Shown in pieces: positions 20,435 through 31,851 of a stretch of 64,000 nucleotides of DNA (position 1 is the stretch's first letter; every line of letters starts with the position of its first letter). Made by a program: the position numbers and the translations under genes. The notes beneath the pieces were generated by a model that saw nothing but the letters and a program-made list of their open reading frames with translations, searched no databases and was not told the origin of the DNA. Location of the stretch: positions 175,412,516 through 175,476,515 of the forward strand of contig OX465281.1 in assembly GCA_949987705.1 (NCBI GenBank), read 5' to 3'. Origin of the DNA: Thereva unica. Lineage: Eukaryota > Arthropoda > Insecta > Diptera > Therevidae.

Positions 20435-20790
20435 TTTAAAAGAAAATATTGTGACTAATTTTTGTGTTCTAAGGCTTATAGCTTCTTAATTATTCATTTT
20501 ACCGCAAAATTTCTTGCCAGTAAATTGTAGATAATTTAATTCTAAACAAAAAGTGTCTGTGCAAATTTTCTGTAAGATGTATCGTTTCGGAGATATAGTA
20601 GAAAAACTATTTGCATATGTTTTCCAAGATGGCGGCCAAATGGGGGGGGGGTTTAGAATCCCGAAAACTCAAACTTAAGCTCACACTGACCCGCCCCCCC
20701 CCCCCCCCTACATATCCCAAAACTAAAACCTTGTCCTGCATTTTTGCAATGTTAAAGTACCATTTCCATGGACTAAGACCCCTGGAATTT
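20435..20790 (-). repeat. Inverted copy of the 5966-6300 dispersed repeat
   Basis: This is the reverse complement of the repeat in the 4510-6807 element, with longer G-run (20643) and C-run (20694). It abuts the truncated 5' edge of BEL-1. The rest of 20340-20435 is AT-rich and shows nothing. Confidence 0.8.
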
Positions 20791-21379
20791 TTCCATTCAA
20801 AAGGGCTTCAAACCCACCGATTTTCTTCATAATTGAATGGAATTTGTATTCGTATAATGAGATAAAGCTAAGTCTGGTCTACAACGTAGCAAACATATGC
20901 CAGAAAATCTATACAGTAAGGCAGAGTGCATGTGAACTGCATACACAGGCTCTAGTTTGTTCGGCTCTTGTAGCCCATCCTACCCATTTCTAAGCAATCA
21001 GTATGGATTTTAAACCAAGGGATAATAATGGCGGCATTATACCAGAGCCCGATATAATCCATGCCCCTCGCCAATGTATCCGATGTATGTATCTCTGACT
21101 AAGATAGGTACACGCAATCCCAAGGTATAAACAATCGTGCTGAAAGGATGAACGGTACTGCATGAGGATACTACTAACGATGGATTCCGAATACCAGGCG
21201 ACCTCCGGTTTAAATTAGCCTTCACATGGTATGGGTTACCGTCCTTTCTCGCGCAAATCGTGAGATCAATATTGATACTCAAAAAAACAAATAAGGATGG
21301 AGCACCTCTCAACGCTCCATCTACTTCTGGGACTTCCGTAGCCCCCCCCCCCCCCCCCCAATAGGCCGCCCTACAAGAC

Positions 21380-22195
21380 CGGTTGGACATTTCCTGCGAT
21401 CCCATGCAGCAGGGTGCCGATCATGGCCCCAGTGAAGGAGAATTTTCGGGATCCCTCTTCAATGAGGGCATTCTGAGCCCGCGAACCACCGTAGAGCATG
21501 CGGAGATCACTCCTTCAATGGAAGAAGGTCTCCTTAGAGGCCCACCTGCAGAACGGCATTCACCTTCTGCTCCATCGGAGCGGCGACCCGACAGCGTAGC
21601 CAGCAAACCTTTTAAACGACTTTTGAAGCTAGCTATTCCCGTGAAGATGCTGCCCGGATTTGCGTGGCCCCGTGGAAGAGAGAAAAACTATTATTCTTAA
21701 TAAGAGGGGTAGATCCTCTGAATCCTCTCCTGGTCTGGAAAGCCAGCTGAAAAGCCTTCACTCTAGAAGTCCAACGCACCCATAATGAAGCCAAAATCAG
21801 CTTCAAAGCCAATCTTCCACCAAATGGCAGAGTATCAGAATGGGTGTACTCGCGACTGACTACACGGAGACCCTTCTGACCTCGGATCAATTAATTGTCC
21901 TGTAAGGGAGTCTTTTGGAGGCGATAGCCCAGTTGGCTAAAAGGTCAGAGCAGTCGAGGCTCCCAGGTGTTGCTGCGCGCCCGGGGTGGCTAGCTATGAC
22001 CTGCGGCGTCTCGTCCACAGCCACGTGCCACGTGAGAGGTGCGATGGTCAGCCTTCAGGAAGTGAGTACTGCTTCCAATATGAAGCTTGTCCAGATAAAC
22101 CTTCATCACGCCACGGCTGCTTCTGCAATACAAAGTTTTACTCGGGCAATTTAGATGTGGCCCTAATACAAGAGCTATGGGTGTACTGAGGAAGA
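21380..22195 (+). pseudogene. 5' part of a degenerate R1/LOA-like LINE
   Basis: Near 22080 a frame starts MKLVQINLHHATAASAI, and a shifted frame gives DVALIQELWVY. Together these match the start of the endonuclease in LINEs of the R1/LOA/I assemblage (usual pattern KLVQINLHH... then DVALIQEPWV). It is cut off at about 22195 by LINE-A copy 2. The upstream frames from 21383 (Ser/Pro-rich, about 100 codons) may be a worn ORF1, but carry no motif I can name. Bases 20791-21380 contain only short frames and a C-run near 21345. Confidence 0.5.
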
Positions 22196-22205
22196 ATATG
22201 TGACC

Positions 22206-24270
22206 TTTTTTTTATATGATAGTCTAAGCTTAGGTGTCATCCTTTGTACTACTAGTCCGTCATGTCGTACACGTCATGGTGCAATGTCTAGTAGTAAGCT
22301 TAGCTCGAAGGATAGAGAGAAAGATAGGATAGATTAGGGGGAGTCGGGTGGGTGTTGGAGGAGATGGTGGTGAAGCTTGCGCTTGAACTCTTGGGTGTTG
22401 TATGAGTTCGGGAATATTGGCTGAGGTAAGTTGTTCCACAGTCGCGTTGTTCTTGTTATAAACGAATTTCTAAATCGGAGTGTACGCGAAGATAAGGGCT
22501 GTAGACTATAAGGGTGAGCCAAGCGGGCAAGTCTAGTGTTGCGGGAGAAAATTTGCCGTGGAGGCATGAGGTTACTTATTTCAGTAGAGCAATCGTTGTG
22601 GTAAAATCAGTAAAATTTTGCAAGAGGTGCTACATTCCTACGGTGGCACAATGAGTCAATTGAGGAGCAAATGGCGCTATCGCCAATAAGTTTGAGAGCG
22701 CGGCTTTGCGGAGGTTTAGCCAAAGGTGAGGCACATTTTTTAAGAACCGTAGGGGGAATATTGTCGAGGCCAGTGGCTTTATTGGAGTCAAGCTCTTTGA
22801 GACACCTATACACTTCACGTGTTCTGAAGAAAACTCCGTGCATTGAGTGGGTGGAACACTCGATGGCTGGTGGTTGCATGTCAGCATCGGGTAAGGAAGA
22901 GTTTGCGGCGAACAGAGATGCAAGTAAGTCGGCCTTGGGTTTGCTTTCTGTTATCACCTGCCTATTGTAGATGAATGGAGGCGTTGTGTGTGAGGTAAAA
23001 TTCTTCCTGATGGAGGTTACCAAGGACCAAAAATGTTTACTGCCAGCAGTGGAGTTAATGAGTTTATTTCTCAGCCTGTCATCGTATAATTCCTTGACTT
23101 TCCTGATGGTGGATTTACAGGAATTTCTCAACCTGATGAACTCACGTCTAGATAGTTCGCTCGGAGAATGTCTGTACTCTCTGTAGGCGGCTTCTTTAGT
23201 TTTAATTGCATTCATGCATTCCCGATTAAACCATCCATGCTGCCTGGGCTTTATGGATTTGGAGGAATGAGGAATGAATAGGTGCATACCAGCCAATATA
23301 ATGTTGGTAATACAGAGGGCGGCAAAGTTGACATCGCGGTTTTGGAAACATAGATCCCAGTCAGTAGATTGAAAAAAGCGAATCAGCCCCCACCAGTTGG
23401 CCTTCCCATAATGCCAAACGGTTCTCCTAGGAGCAGGCGTAGTTGGGGAGATCGATATAGGAAGTGGGCGCAGATTAGACAGTGATCTGAGTTGCCCAGA
23501 GGAGGGTCAATTTCGACGAAGTATTTTGTTGGGTGCGAGGTAAGAAAAAGATCAAGGAGGTGGTGTCCTTGACCTGCAGTGTCAGGAATACGCGTAGGAC
23601 CGTTGACAATTTGGTATATAGGTTATTTGTCTCAGCAAAGAGCTCGGCATCCCTGCCAGAAACACTGGTGCCATGTGAGTAATTCAGCCAATTTACGTTG
23701 TGAACGATGAAATCACCCGCAACAATGATCTCACAGTTCGGGTGGGAGGATAAAAAACCGGAGATACGTTCAGAAATAGCGTCAAATGCTAAAGAGGAAG
23801 CTTCATTACTAATATTAGGACTCCTGTATAGGAAACAGACGAAAATTACTTGCTTTGGGAGTAAAATTTTAAGACCGAGATGGTTGAAATCAGGAGTTGT
23901 ACTATTGTACACCTTCTGGAAGGCTGCGTCTTTCCTAATATAAATGGCGATTCCCCTATGGGGGAGAGGTTGTGCACTAATGTGTATCCAGAAACCTGGA
24001 AACGATCTAAATCATCGTTAGGAAATATTTGGGTTTCACTTAGTGCGAAGATTGGGGGAGAAAAAACACAGAGATGGCACATCAGCGAATAGAAATTCGC
24101 TTGCAGCCCGCGGATGTTAGTGGAGTCAATACGAAAACTTTTGTATCGAGGTTTAGTATGCACAAGGTCAACCTCCGTCATAACCGGCACTGCCATTGTC
24201 ATGACCATCGGGGCTATCGGGATACTCCTTGTTATGCCTCCAAACGCAAGGAGAACCCCGTCAGCTGACC
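22206..24270 (-). pseudogene. LINE-A copy 2: APE-type LINE with internal RT deletion
   Basis: On the minus strand the 5' part gives IRGLQANFYSLMCHLC and IFALSETQIFPNDD, then EIIVAGDFIVHNVNW (endonuclease domain, His in place of the usual Asn-Ala run), in broken frames. From 23296 the linker (KPRQHGWFNRECMNAI) leads to the RT start, ATGLDNIPPTVLKKCASPLA. The RT core is deleted: the reading jumps to ALKLIGDSAICSSIDSLCHRR. The tail has TTRLWNNLPQPIFPNSYN. The 3' end carries the GTACAAAGGATGACACC tail and poly(A) at 22206-22213. The clade is in the CR1/L2/Jockey assemblage; I do not assign it further. No RNase H is seen. Confidence 0.82.
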
Positions 24271-24274
24271 GATA

Positions 24275-25590
24275 CTGGCACTTATTGGCATCTCTGTTCG
24301 CCTCTAATTCTTCCTTACCTGAAACTGATACGCTACCCCCGGTTCTCGAACGCAACGCCCATTCCTCAGGACTCGCGAGGTGTACAAATGTCTCAAAGTG
24401 CTCGACGTCAATAAATCCACTCGCCCCGAATAGAACCGCCCTATGGTACTCAATAAATGTGCCTCACCTCTGGCTAAACCTCTGCGCAAACTTTTCGCCC
24501 TGTCCTACTTCTCAGGAGTTTATCCAAACTCTTGGAAATTAGCTCATGTTCAGCCCATTCCCAAAAAAGGTGAAGACAGCGACCCCTTAAACTACCGCCC
24601 AATAGCAATTACTCCTGTTCTCTCCAAAATCATGGAGACAATAATCAATAGAAGGCTGATGAAATATCTGGAATCCAACCAAATGTTACACGACAGGCAG
24701 TACGGCTTTAGACCGAAAATATCTACTGGCGACCTTCTTGTGTTTCTGACTGAGGCCCTCAACCAAAACATCCATCACTTCGGTGAGTCTGGTCTTGTTG
24801 CTCTACATATTTCCAAGGCTTTCGACAGAGTATGGCATCCCGCTCTGTAGTCTAAACTCCAAGCTATTGGTATCGACTCAGTTCTAAAGAACTGGATTGA
24901 GAGCTTTCTTTCTAGCCGTTCAATCAAGGTAGAATTGGATGGCGTGGAATCCAAACCTCATTCCATCTCGGCCGGCGTCTCCCAAGGCTCTATTCTCTCA
25001 CCTACCCTCTTTCTCATATTTATTAATGACCTGCTCTCTATCCCCTCCAACCCACTTCACAGTTTCGCCGATGACGGTACTCTGCGTTACTCCCACACCT
25101 TCGATAATACAGCCAGACCTTGTCCCGTAGACCGTGAACTCATGTCCAATTCTATTAACGAGGACATTGAACTCATTCTTGCTTGGGGCCGCAAGAATCG
25201 TGTCGAATTCAAAGCAACCAAAACAAAGTACTGTCTTATCTCTACAAAAACCTGCACCACCCGTCCCTCTATCTCAGTGGATAAAAAGAATGTAATGGCT
25301 GACCCATCTCTTAACATCCTAGGCGTAACCTTATCATCAGATCTGCGATGGAATAATCACATATTCCAAATCGCCAAACAAGCTTTCCAATGCCTAGGAT
25401 TCCTCAAGAGATGCAAGTTCCTCCTCCAGTCAACTGCTCTGGCTACAATATACAAGTCTTACATTCGGCCCCGCCTTGAATACAACTCGTATATTTGGGC
25501 GGGCGTCCCAAAAACCACCTTGGCTTGGATGGACAAACTCATTGGCGATAGCACCCTTTGCTCCTCCATTGACTCTTTAAACCACCGTAG
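24275..25590 (+). pseudogene. LINE-A copy 3, 5' part (RT)
   Basis: The copy starts abruptly at about 24275, head-to-head with copy 2. Frames give NYRPIAITPVLSKIME, DRQYGFRPKISTGDLLVF, then SKAFDRVWHPAL and a stop at 24848. It continues GVSQGSILSPTLFL and FADDGTLRY, the RT catalytic motif with FADD. The reading ends at IDSLNHRS, where the Academ-like element begins at 25591. The rest is found at 31461. Compared with copy 4 a few codons are deleted just before LIGDS. Confidence 0.85.
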
Positions 25591-25984
25591 TAGTCTATTG
25601 ATTATGTCATATAGAAAGGAACTAAGACGTTCACGGGGTTTTATTGCAGGAATCGGTCAATGGGTCATTTAAGAAGAAAAAACCGCGGAATGCTATTAAA
25701 TTAGAGGGTGGAAATTGGAGATAGGGGTCAAAATGGACCCTTTTTGGGTTTTGCCATATATCTCGTAAACGAAGCAAAATTTCGATTTATCTATAATATA
25801 AAAATAAGTCGGGTTTTACTTCCTGACGCTATAATTCCAAAACGCACGATCCGATTTCCACGGTTTTGCATTCGTTGGAAAGGTCTCGGGCTCCGTGAGG
25901 TTTATAGCAAAAAAATTTCAACAGAAAAGCAGGCGTTTGGTCCATAGCAGCCATCTCAAGAGGGCGGATTGCCATTTTCTTTAC

Positions 25985-27175
25985 AACCCCTCGACATGGA
26001 TATCAAATGAAAGGGCATGGTAAGTAGAACACCAAAGGCAATAAATCGTTTGGTCCATGGCAGTCATCTCAAGAGAGCAGATGACCATTTTTTTCACAAC
26101 CCCTTCGAAATGGGTATCCAATGAAAGAGTATGATAAGTAGAACAATATAAGCAATATAGTATACTCAATATGTCGCTTGGTCCATAGCGGCCACCTCAA
26201 GAATGCGGATTACCATTTTCTTCACAATACCTTCGACATGGATATCAAATGAAAGAGTATGATAAGTAGAACATATAAGCACTATCGTATACTCAATATA
26301 TCGTTTGGTCCATAGCGGCCATCTCCAGAGGTTGGATTACCATTATCTTCACACTCCTCGACATGGATTTCAAATGAAAGGGTGTGATAAGTAGAACACC
26401 ATAAGCAATATAGTACACTCAATATATCGTTTTTCTTCACTACCCCCTCGACATTGGTATCAAATGAAAGGGCATTATAAGAAGAATGACATAGACTATG
26501 TCTTTAGCTTCATGGCGGCCATCTCAAGAGGGCGGGTCACCATTTTCCTCACAACACCCGAGACATGGGTATCAAATGAAAGGCTATGAAAAGTAGAACA
26601 CCATAAGCAATATAGTATATTCAATTTATAATTTGGTTCATGGCGGCCATCTCAAAAGGGCGGTTTACCATTTTCTTCACAACCCCTCCTAGATGGTTAT
26701 CAAATGAAAGAGTATGATAAGTAGAACAATATAAGCAATATAGTAATACTCAAGTTATCGTTTGGTCCATAGCGGCCATCTCGAGAAGTCGGATTACCAT
26801 TTTCTTTACAACCCCTACGACATGGGTGTCAAATGAAAGAGTATGATAAGTAGAACACCATAAGCAATATAGTATACTCAATATATCGTTTGGTACATGG
26901 CGGTCATCTCAAGAGGGCGGATTACCATTTTCTTCACAACCCCTTCGAGATGGGTATCAAATGAGAGAGTGTGATAAGTAGAACACCATATGCAATATAG
27001 TATACTCAATATATCGTTTGGTCCATAGCGACCATCTCAAGAGGGCGGATTAATATTTTCTTCACAACCCCTACGACATGGGTATCAAATGAAAGAGTAT
27101 GATAAGTAGAACACCATAGGCAATATAGTATACTCAATATATCATTTGGTCCATGACGGCCATCTCCCAAAATCA
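25985..27175. repeat. Tandem array of about ten 110-130 bp units inside Helitron-1
   Basis: The phrase TATCAAATGAAAG recurs near 26001, 26114, 26242, 26368, 26458, 26568, 26697, 26827, 26956 and 27085. Each unit also carries GGCCATCTCAAGAGGGCGG, CCATTTTCTTCACAACCCC and AGTATACTCAATATATCG. Length varies from about 90 to 130 bp. The array in Helitron-3 (53030-53820) has about six or seven units of the same repeat. No coding capacity. Confidence 0.88.
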
Positions 27176-27203
27176 ATTTTCCCAGATTTGTTCTTTTTTA
27201 AAC

Positions 27204-28748
27204 TCTTTTCTTTACTTTCACTTCGGAGCATCAAATCTTGTAACGTTAATTTAACCGCCTTTTACTCAATGCAAATGGATGAAACTTTGCAGGCATTCAT
27301 ATTCCCGATGACAATACACGAATATGACATTTTGTTACATTTTTTGTTGTTGATTTTGTTGTTGAGTAACAAAAAACGATTTTTAATAAAAAATGCTTGG
27401 AATTATTCGTTCTACTCAATGTAGAGTCTTAAAATTCACTTCCCTTCAATAAAAATTGGTAAAAATTAACAGACATGTGTATTTCCGACGAAAACACACG
27501 AAAATGATAGTTCCAAATTAAAAATGGCGGCCAAAAAAATATGATGGATTACATTTTTCTTTACAAGCCACTCATTCGATATGGGTATCAAATGAAAGGT
27601 TATATACAAGTTGAATACAATTAGCGTCATCCTAAATTCAAAATGGCGGTAGAAAAATGGCGGCATAAAAGTGGCGGCCAACACAAAACAGAGGATCAAT
27701 TTTTCTGTACAACGCGCTCGGTATGGGTATCAAATGGAAGGGAGTGACAATTAGAATACTGTTGTCTGTGTCCCGTCATTTCAATTCAAAATGGCGGCCA
27801 ACACAAAATGGCGGTTTACCCTTTAATTTACTTCGCTCTCGGTATGGATATCAAATGAAAGTGTATTAAAGTAAGTAAGAAAGTAAACTGTATGACGTCA
27901 TTTTAAATCAAATATGGCGTTCACTCAAAAATGGCGGAAGACATAACATAGCTACCAATAGCAAATAAAAATATGATTTAAAAAGATGCAAAAAAATATG
28001 TTTCCAGTTTTTAGTTTTTATTGCTCCAGCCAGTATACGCGAGCACCTTTCAAAATGTAAAAAAAATCGTAGAGCGCTATTAGATTTTTGAGGGGTCATC
28101 AAATTGTGCATTTTTGGGCTGCACTTGAGAACTGTTGTAAAGAAACAAATACAAAACATGTAAAAAAGTTTCCTTATTTAACATGATAATCTAATTAAAA
28201 GTTTGGAAATTGTAATGTATTAATCAACGCTATTCGTTACTAAAAAGTAAAAAATAAAAAAAAGAAAAAAAAATTTTTAAGAAACTCTTTTCTTTACCTT
28301 AATATATTGATCAGTTGTGAACACAAAATTAATATAGATACTAAAAAAATCGACTAAAAGGTAAAAAATAAGAAGATTTTAAACAATATAAACTTTTAAA
28401 TCAAAATGGAAAAAATCTCACACATTCCTTAAAGAAAAGCGTGGGGCGCCCATACCAACCTGAACTTAAAAAAACATGACTGCCGTGAGTACATTTTAAC
28501 ATTTCAGACAGCTACGAATTTTCACTAATTGAGCATTTTGTTTCATAAAAACGCAGCCCACGCTTTTCTTAAAGGAATGTGTGAGATTTTTTCCATTTTG
28601 ATTTAAAAGTTTATATTGTTTAAAATCTTCTTATTTTTTACCTTTTAGTCGATTTTTTTAGTATCTATATTAATTTTGTGTTCACAACTGATCAATATAT
28701 TAAGGTAAAGAAAAGAGTTTCTTAAAAATTTTTTTTTCTTTTTTTTTT
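27204..28748. mobile_element. Insertion inside Helitron-1, absent from Helitron-3
   Basis: Helitron-3 reads directly from CCCAGATTTGTTCTTTTTT to CACTATAGCTTTTTCC; Helitron-1 has 1.5 kb between them. The insert begins AAACTCTTTTCTTTAC and ends with the inverted GTAAAGAAAAGAGTTTC block. It has a large inverted repeat at 28262-28745 (arms about 180 bp, loop about 120 bp), plus degenerate units with GGTATCAAATG.AAG. Superfamily unknown. Confidence 0.65.
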
Positions 28749-29289
28749 CACTATAGCTTTTTCCTATCGCAGAGTGTGTCCCCATATCTTATTTTATTGA
28801 AAGGCGTTGCAACGCACGCGGGTTTTTGCTAGTTTTATATAAAATTTTTTGTAGAGAATTAAATTTCCTATGGAAATGGTTTATTTAAAAAATTTTGAAA
28901 TTTTTTTTATGCCGAAAATGTTGAAACAAAACGAAAAAAAGCCAAAATTTCGATGTTTTTTCCCTTTTTTACTTTTTTGCCAATATCTTTTTTTTGGTTA
29001 GAGATAGGCATAGGTACATATTGCTTTATATAAAATAAAGCAGATAAAATTTTCTTTAAAATGATGGGTCGGAAAATTTTTTGGTTGAAAATTCACCGAA
29101 ATATGGCCACTCGAACATAGCTTTTTTTATTTTTACCCCTTTTATACCGAAATTGTTTTCAATCTCATATTGTTGAAAGAATTATTATATTACTCAATTA
29201 AAAAAGGTAGTTTAATAAATGTACAACCCATGTATGTGGCCCTGGTGATTTTAAACAAATTTGTAATTAATACGTTCACATGTCAATAT

Positions 29290-30831
29290 ATTTTGCATAT
29301 ACGTTGAACCTAATTGAGTCTTATTCCTGAAGTATTTAAAGAAACATTTGGTAACATAAAATTTAAAAAGATGAAGAAAATATTGCCACTGAAGAGTGCA
29401 TTTTCAAAAATTTGTTTGGGTTCAGATGATGTTGTGGTCGTCGATTCGGAAACACTATTTAGAAGAATGCTTTTATGTAAGCCTTCTAATGAAGAATTGG
29501 AAGAGTTTTTCAACTTTGAATTAGCACCGTATCCACCTTCAATTTTTGACGGGTTCAATATGAGGAAAAATAAAAAATCAGACTTATATGAATTTTTCTC
29601 ACCCGTTGAAGATTCTACTATCAATGTTATTGATGGTGGGTTCTTGTTGCATAAAATAGTTTGGAATGCTAATGAGACATTTGCAGATATTAGTACGAAA
29701 TTTATTATTCATTTGCAAACTTTTTACAAAGATTGCACTGTAGTTTTTGACGGTTATCCTAGTGGCTCAAATATTGGTACGAAAAGTGCAGAAAGGCTGC
29801 GTCGAACTAATCAAATTGGCTCAGGAGCTCAAATTAAAGATGATTTAAAACCACTTTCCAAACCCGATAGCTTCCTATCAAATGAAAGTAATAAAAAAAA
29901 ATTACTGCATATTTAATGCAAAAAATCAAAGAAGTTAATATTGACACAGTGCAAGCGGGTGAAGACGCAGATGTACTTTTTGTACAATGCGCAGAAGAAA
30001 AAGCATCACAGTCAAAAAATGCATTTATAGCCAAGATGTAGACCTTCTCATCATTTTGTCACTTTTGCCAGAGCAGTATCAAAATGTATATCTTTGGAAA
30101 CCCAGTGTAGGCAAAGTTACAGCAAAAATGTATGACCGAAATAGTTTTAATTTTCCTCAACAACAAAAATATATTGAATTTATTCATGCATTTAGTGGCT
30201 GCGATACTACGTCAGCGTTTTTCAACATTGGCAAAAAAAAAATTATGAAATTTGTAAATAAAAATGCTATTCAGCTACAAACACATATGGACACGTTTTT
30301 ACGTGACGATGTAACTGACGTAGAAATAAATTCTGCATCAGAATATATTGCAGCTTCTTTGTATGGGGCAAAGTTGAACATGACCCTAAGCAACTGTCGC
30401 TTCCAGAATTTTTATAAATTATCCAAAAGTTCCAAATTTTCTCTAACGCAATTACCACCAACACTTGATGCCATCAAACAGCATGGCTTAAGAACGGTTT
30501 TCCAGATCCAGCAGTGGAAAGGAAATCACCTAAACCCTCTGAACTGGGGTTGGAAAAATTCTAAAAATGGACTAATTGCGATTCGCACAACAGCACCTCC
30601 TGCGCCAGAGATTTTGCTAAAAAAGTGGCTTGTGGTTGCAATACAGGTTGCCATGGGAACTGTGGTTGCAGAAAATTACAAATTAATTGTTCCATATTTT
30701 GCAAAGAATGTATGGGGATCAATTGTGATAATGTGCAAGTTCCCGATATTGCAGAAGATGATATTATTGAAGATATAGATGATGATATCGATATACAGTT
30801 TGAGAATGTTATGGAAGAAATATAAGAGCAT
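29290..30831 (+). pseudogene. FEN1/XPG-like nuclease with Cys-rich tail, broken
   Basis: Reading across several frames gives a motif series that lines up with FEN1/XPG nucleases: NVIDGGFLLHKIV (29620s), TVVFDGYPSGS, QAGEDADVLFVQCA, IYSQDVDLLIIL and HAFSGCDTTSAFFNIGKKK, the last resembling the GCDY..GI.GIG.K helix-hairpin region. Then LPPTLDAIKQHGLRTVFQ and APPAPEILL, and a Cys-rich end ACGCNTGCHGNCGCRK...CKECMGINC, followed by an acidic tail. Frameshifts occur near 29905, 30010 and 30620, mostly in A-runs. The family is widespread as uncharacterised arthropod proteins. The nuclease fold is my inference from motifs. Confidence 0.68.
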
Positions 30832-30861
30832 CATAATTATTTATTATCCACAATTAAACAT

Positions 30862-31460
30862 AAATTACCTTTTTTAATTGAGTAATATAATAATTTTTTC
30901 AACAATATGAGATTGAAAACAATGTCGGTATAAAAGGGGTAAAAATAAAAAAACCTATGTTCGAGTGGCCATATTTCGGTGAATTTTCAACCAAAAAATT
31001 TTTTCGACCCATCATTTTAAAGGAAATTTTATCTGCTTTATTTTATATAAGAAATACCTATGCCTATCTCTAACCAAAAAAAGGATATTGGCAAAAAAGT
31101 AAAAAAAGGAAAAAACATCGAAATTTTGGCTTTTTTTTTCTTTTTGTTTCAACATTTTCGGCATAAAAAAAAATTTTCAAAATTTTTTATATAAACCATT
31201 TCCATAGGAATTCCATAGAATTTAATTCTCTACAAAAAATTTTATATAAAATAAATCGAAATTTTGCTTCGTTTACGAGATATATGGCAAAACCCAAAAA
31301 GGGTCCATTTTGACCCCTATCTCCAATTTCCACCCTCTAATTTAATAGCACTCCGCGGTTTTCTCTTCTTAAATGACCCATTGACCGATTCCTGCAATAA
31401 AACCCCGTGAACGTCTTAGTTCCTTATTGCTCTGCTTTTTAAGACCTAATCAATAGACTA
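30862..31460 (-). repeat. Right long TIR of the Academ-like family 1 element
   Basis: In reverse this matches 25591-25799 and then 28833-29215. It includes GAACGTCTTAGTTCC near the outside, CTCCAATTTCCACCCTC, and an inner part with CATATTTCGGTGAATTTTCA. The outermost part has about ten bases of indel difference between arms. Confidence 0.85.
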
Positions 31461-31851
31461 TAGGAATGTTGCAGCACTTGAAATTAGAAACCTCCTGCCT
31501 ACACGGCAACTTTTTTCCCGCAACACAAGACTAGCCAACTCGGCTCACCCCTTCACCCTTCAGCCCTCCCCTTCGCGCACATTACGATTTAGTAGTTCGT
31601 TTATAAATAGAACAACTCGATTGTGGAACTGTCTTCGACAGTCAGTGTTTCCGCACTCATATAACATCTCAGAGTTCAAACGAAAGGTTCATAGACATCT
31701 ACTCACGCACCCTCCAGACCCCTACCCTATCCCTTCTCCTCTATCCTTCAAAGCAACCTTACTACTAGAGACTGGCTATGACTCGAACGACATGACAAAC
31801 TAGTAGTACAAAGGGTAATTCCTAAGCTTGACTTTACCACATAAAAAAAAC
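31461..31851 (+). pseudogene. LINE-A copy 3, 3' part
   Basis: The LINE reading resumes as RNVAALEIRNLLPTR and SRNTRLANSAHPFTL, then NRTTRLWNCLRQSVFPHSYN and FKRKVHRHLL. The 3' UTR holds AGTAGTACAAAGGGTAATTCC and ends in CCACATAAAAAAAA at 31851. This piece proves the Academ-like element entered an existing LINE-A copy. Confidence 0.85.

Larger units (their letters stand above)
25800..28832 (+). mobile_element. Helitron-1 in the left TIR arm of the Academ-like element
   Basis: It begins TCTATAATATAAAAATAAG after an A (25799) and ends GGTTTTTGCTAG before a T (28833). The palindrome GCGTTGCAACGC lies just upstream of the end. The right TIR arm of the host serves as an unoccupied copy of the site, and reads straight through A^T. 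The element is non-autonomous: it holds a tandem repeat array and a further insertion at 27204-28748, and no Rep gene. It belongs to the same family as Helitron-3 (52927-53965). Confidence 0.88.
25591..31460 (+). mobile_element. Academ-like family 1 DNA transposon in LINE-A copy 3
   Basis: The ends are TAGTCTATTGATTA and TAATCAATAGACTA, flanked by TAG (25588-25590 and 31461-31463). Removing the element restores the LINE-A text. The TIRs are long, about 580 bp each: the left arm is 25591-25799 plus 28833-29215 (split by Helitron-1), the right arm 30862-31460. The middle holds one broken gene with FEN1/XPG-like nuclease motifs and a Cys-rich end. From memory, the Academ superfamily has 3-4 bp TSDs and one branch encodes an XPG nuclease, so I call this Academ-like. 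That class call needs a database check. Confidence 0.72.

Noticed and set aside
21383..21700. Host gene with a 105-codon plus-strand frame
   Set aside because: Low-complexity Ser/Pro/Glu-rich, no motif, and set just upstream of a LINE endonuclease start. More likely a worn ORF1.
25591..31460. Polinton/Maverick (long TIRs)
   Set aside because: TSD is 3 bp rather than 6 bp, the length is too small, and no polymerase B, retroviral-type integrase or capsid genes were seen.
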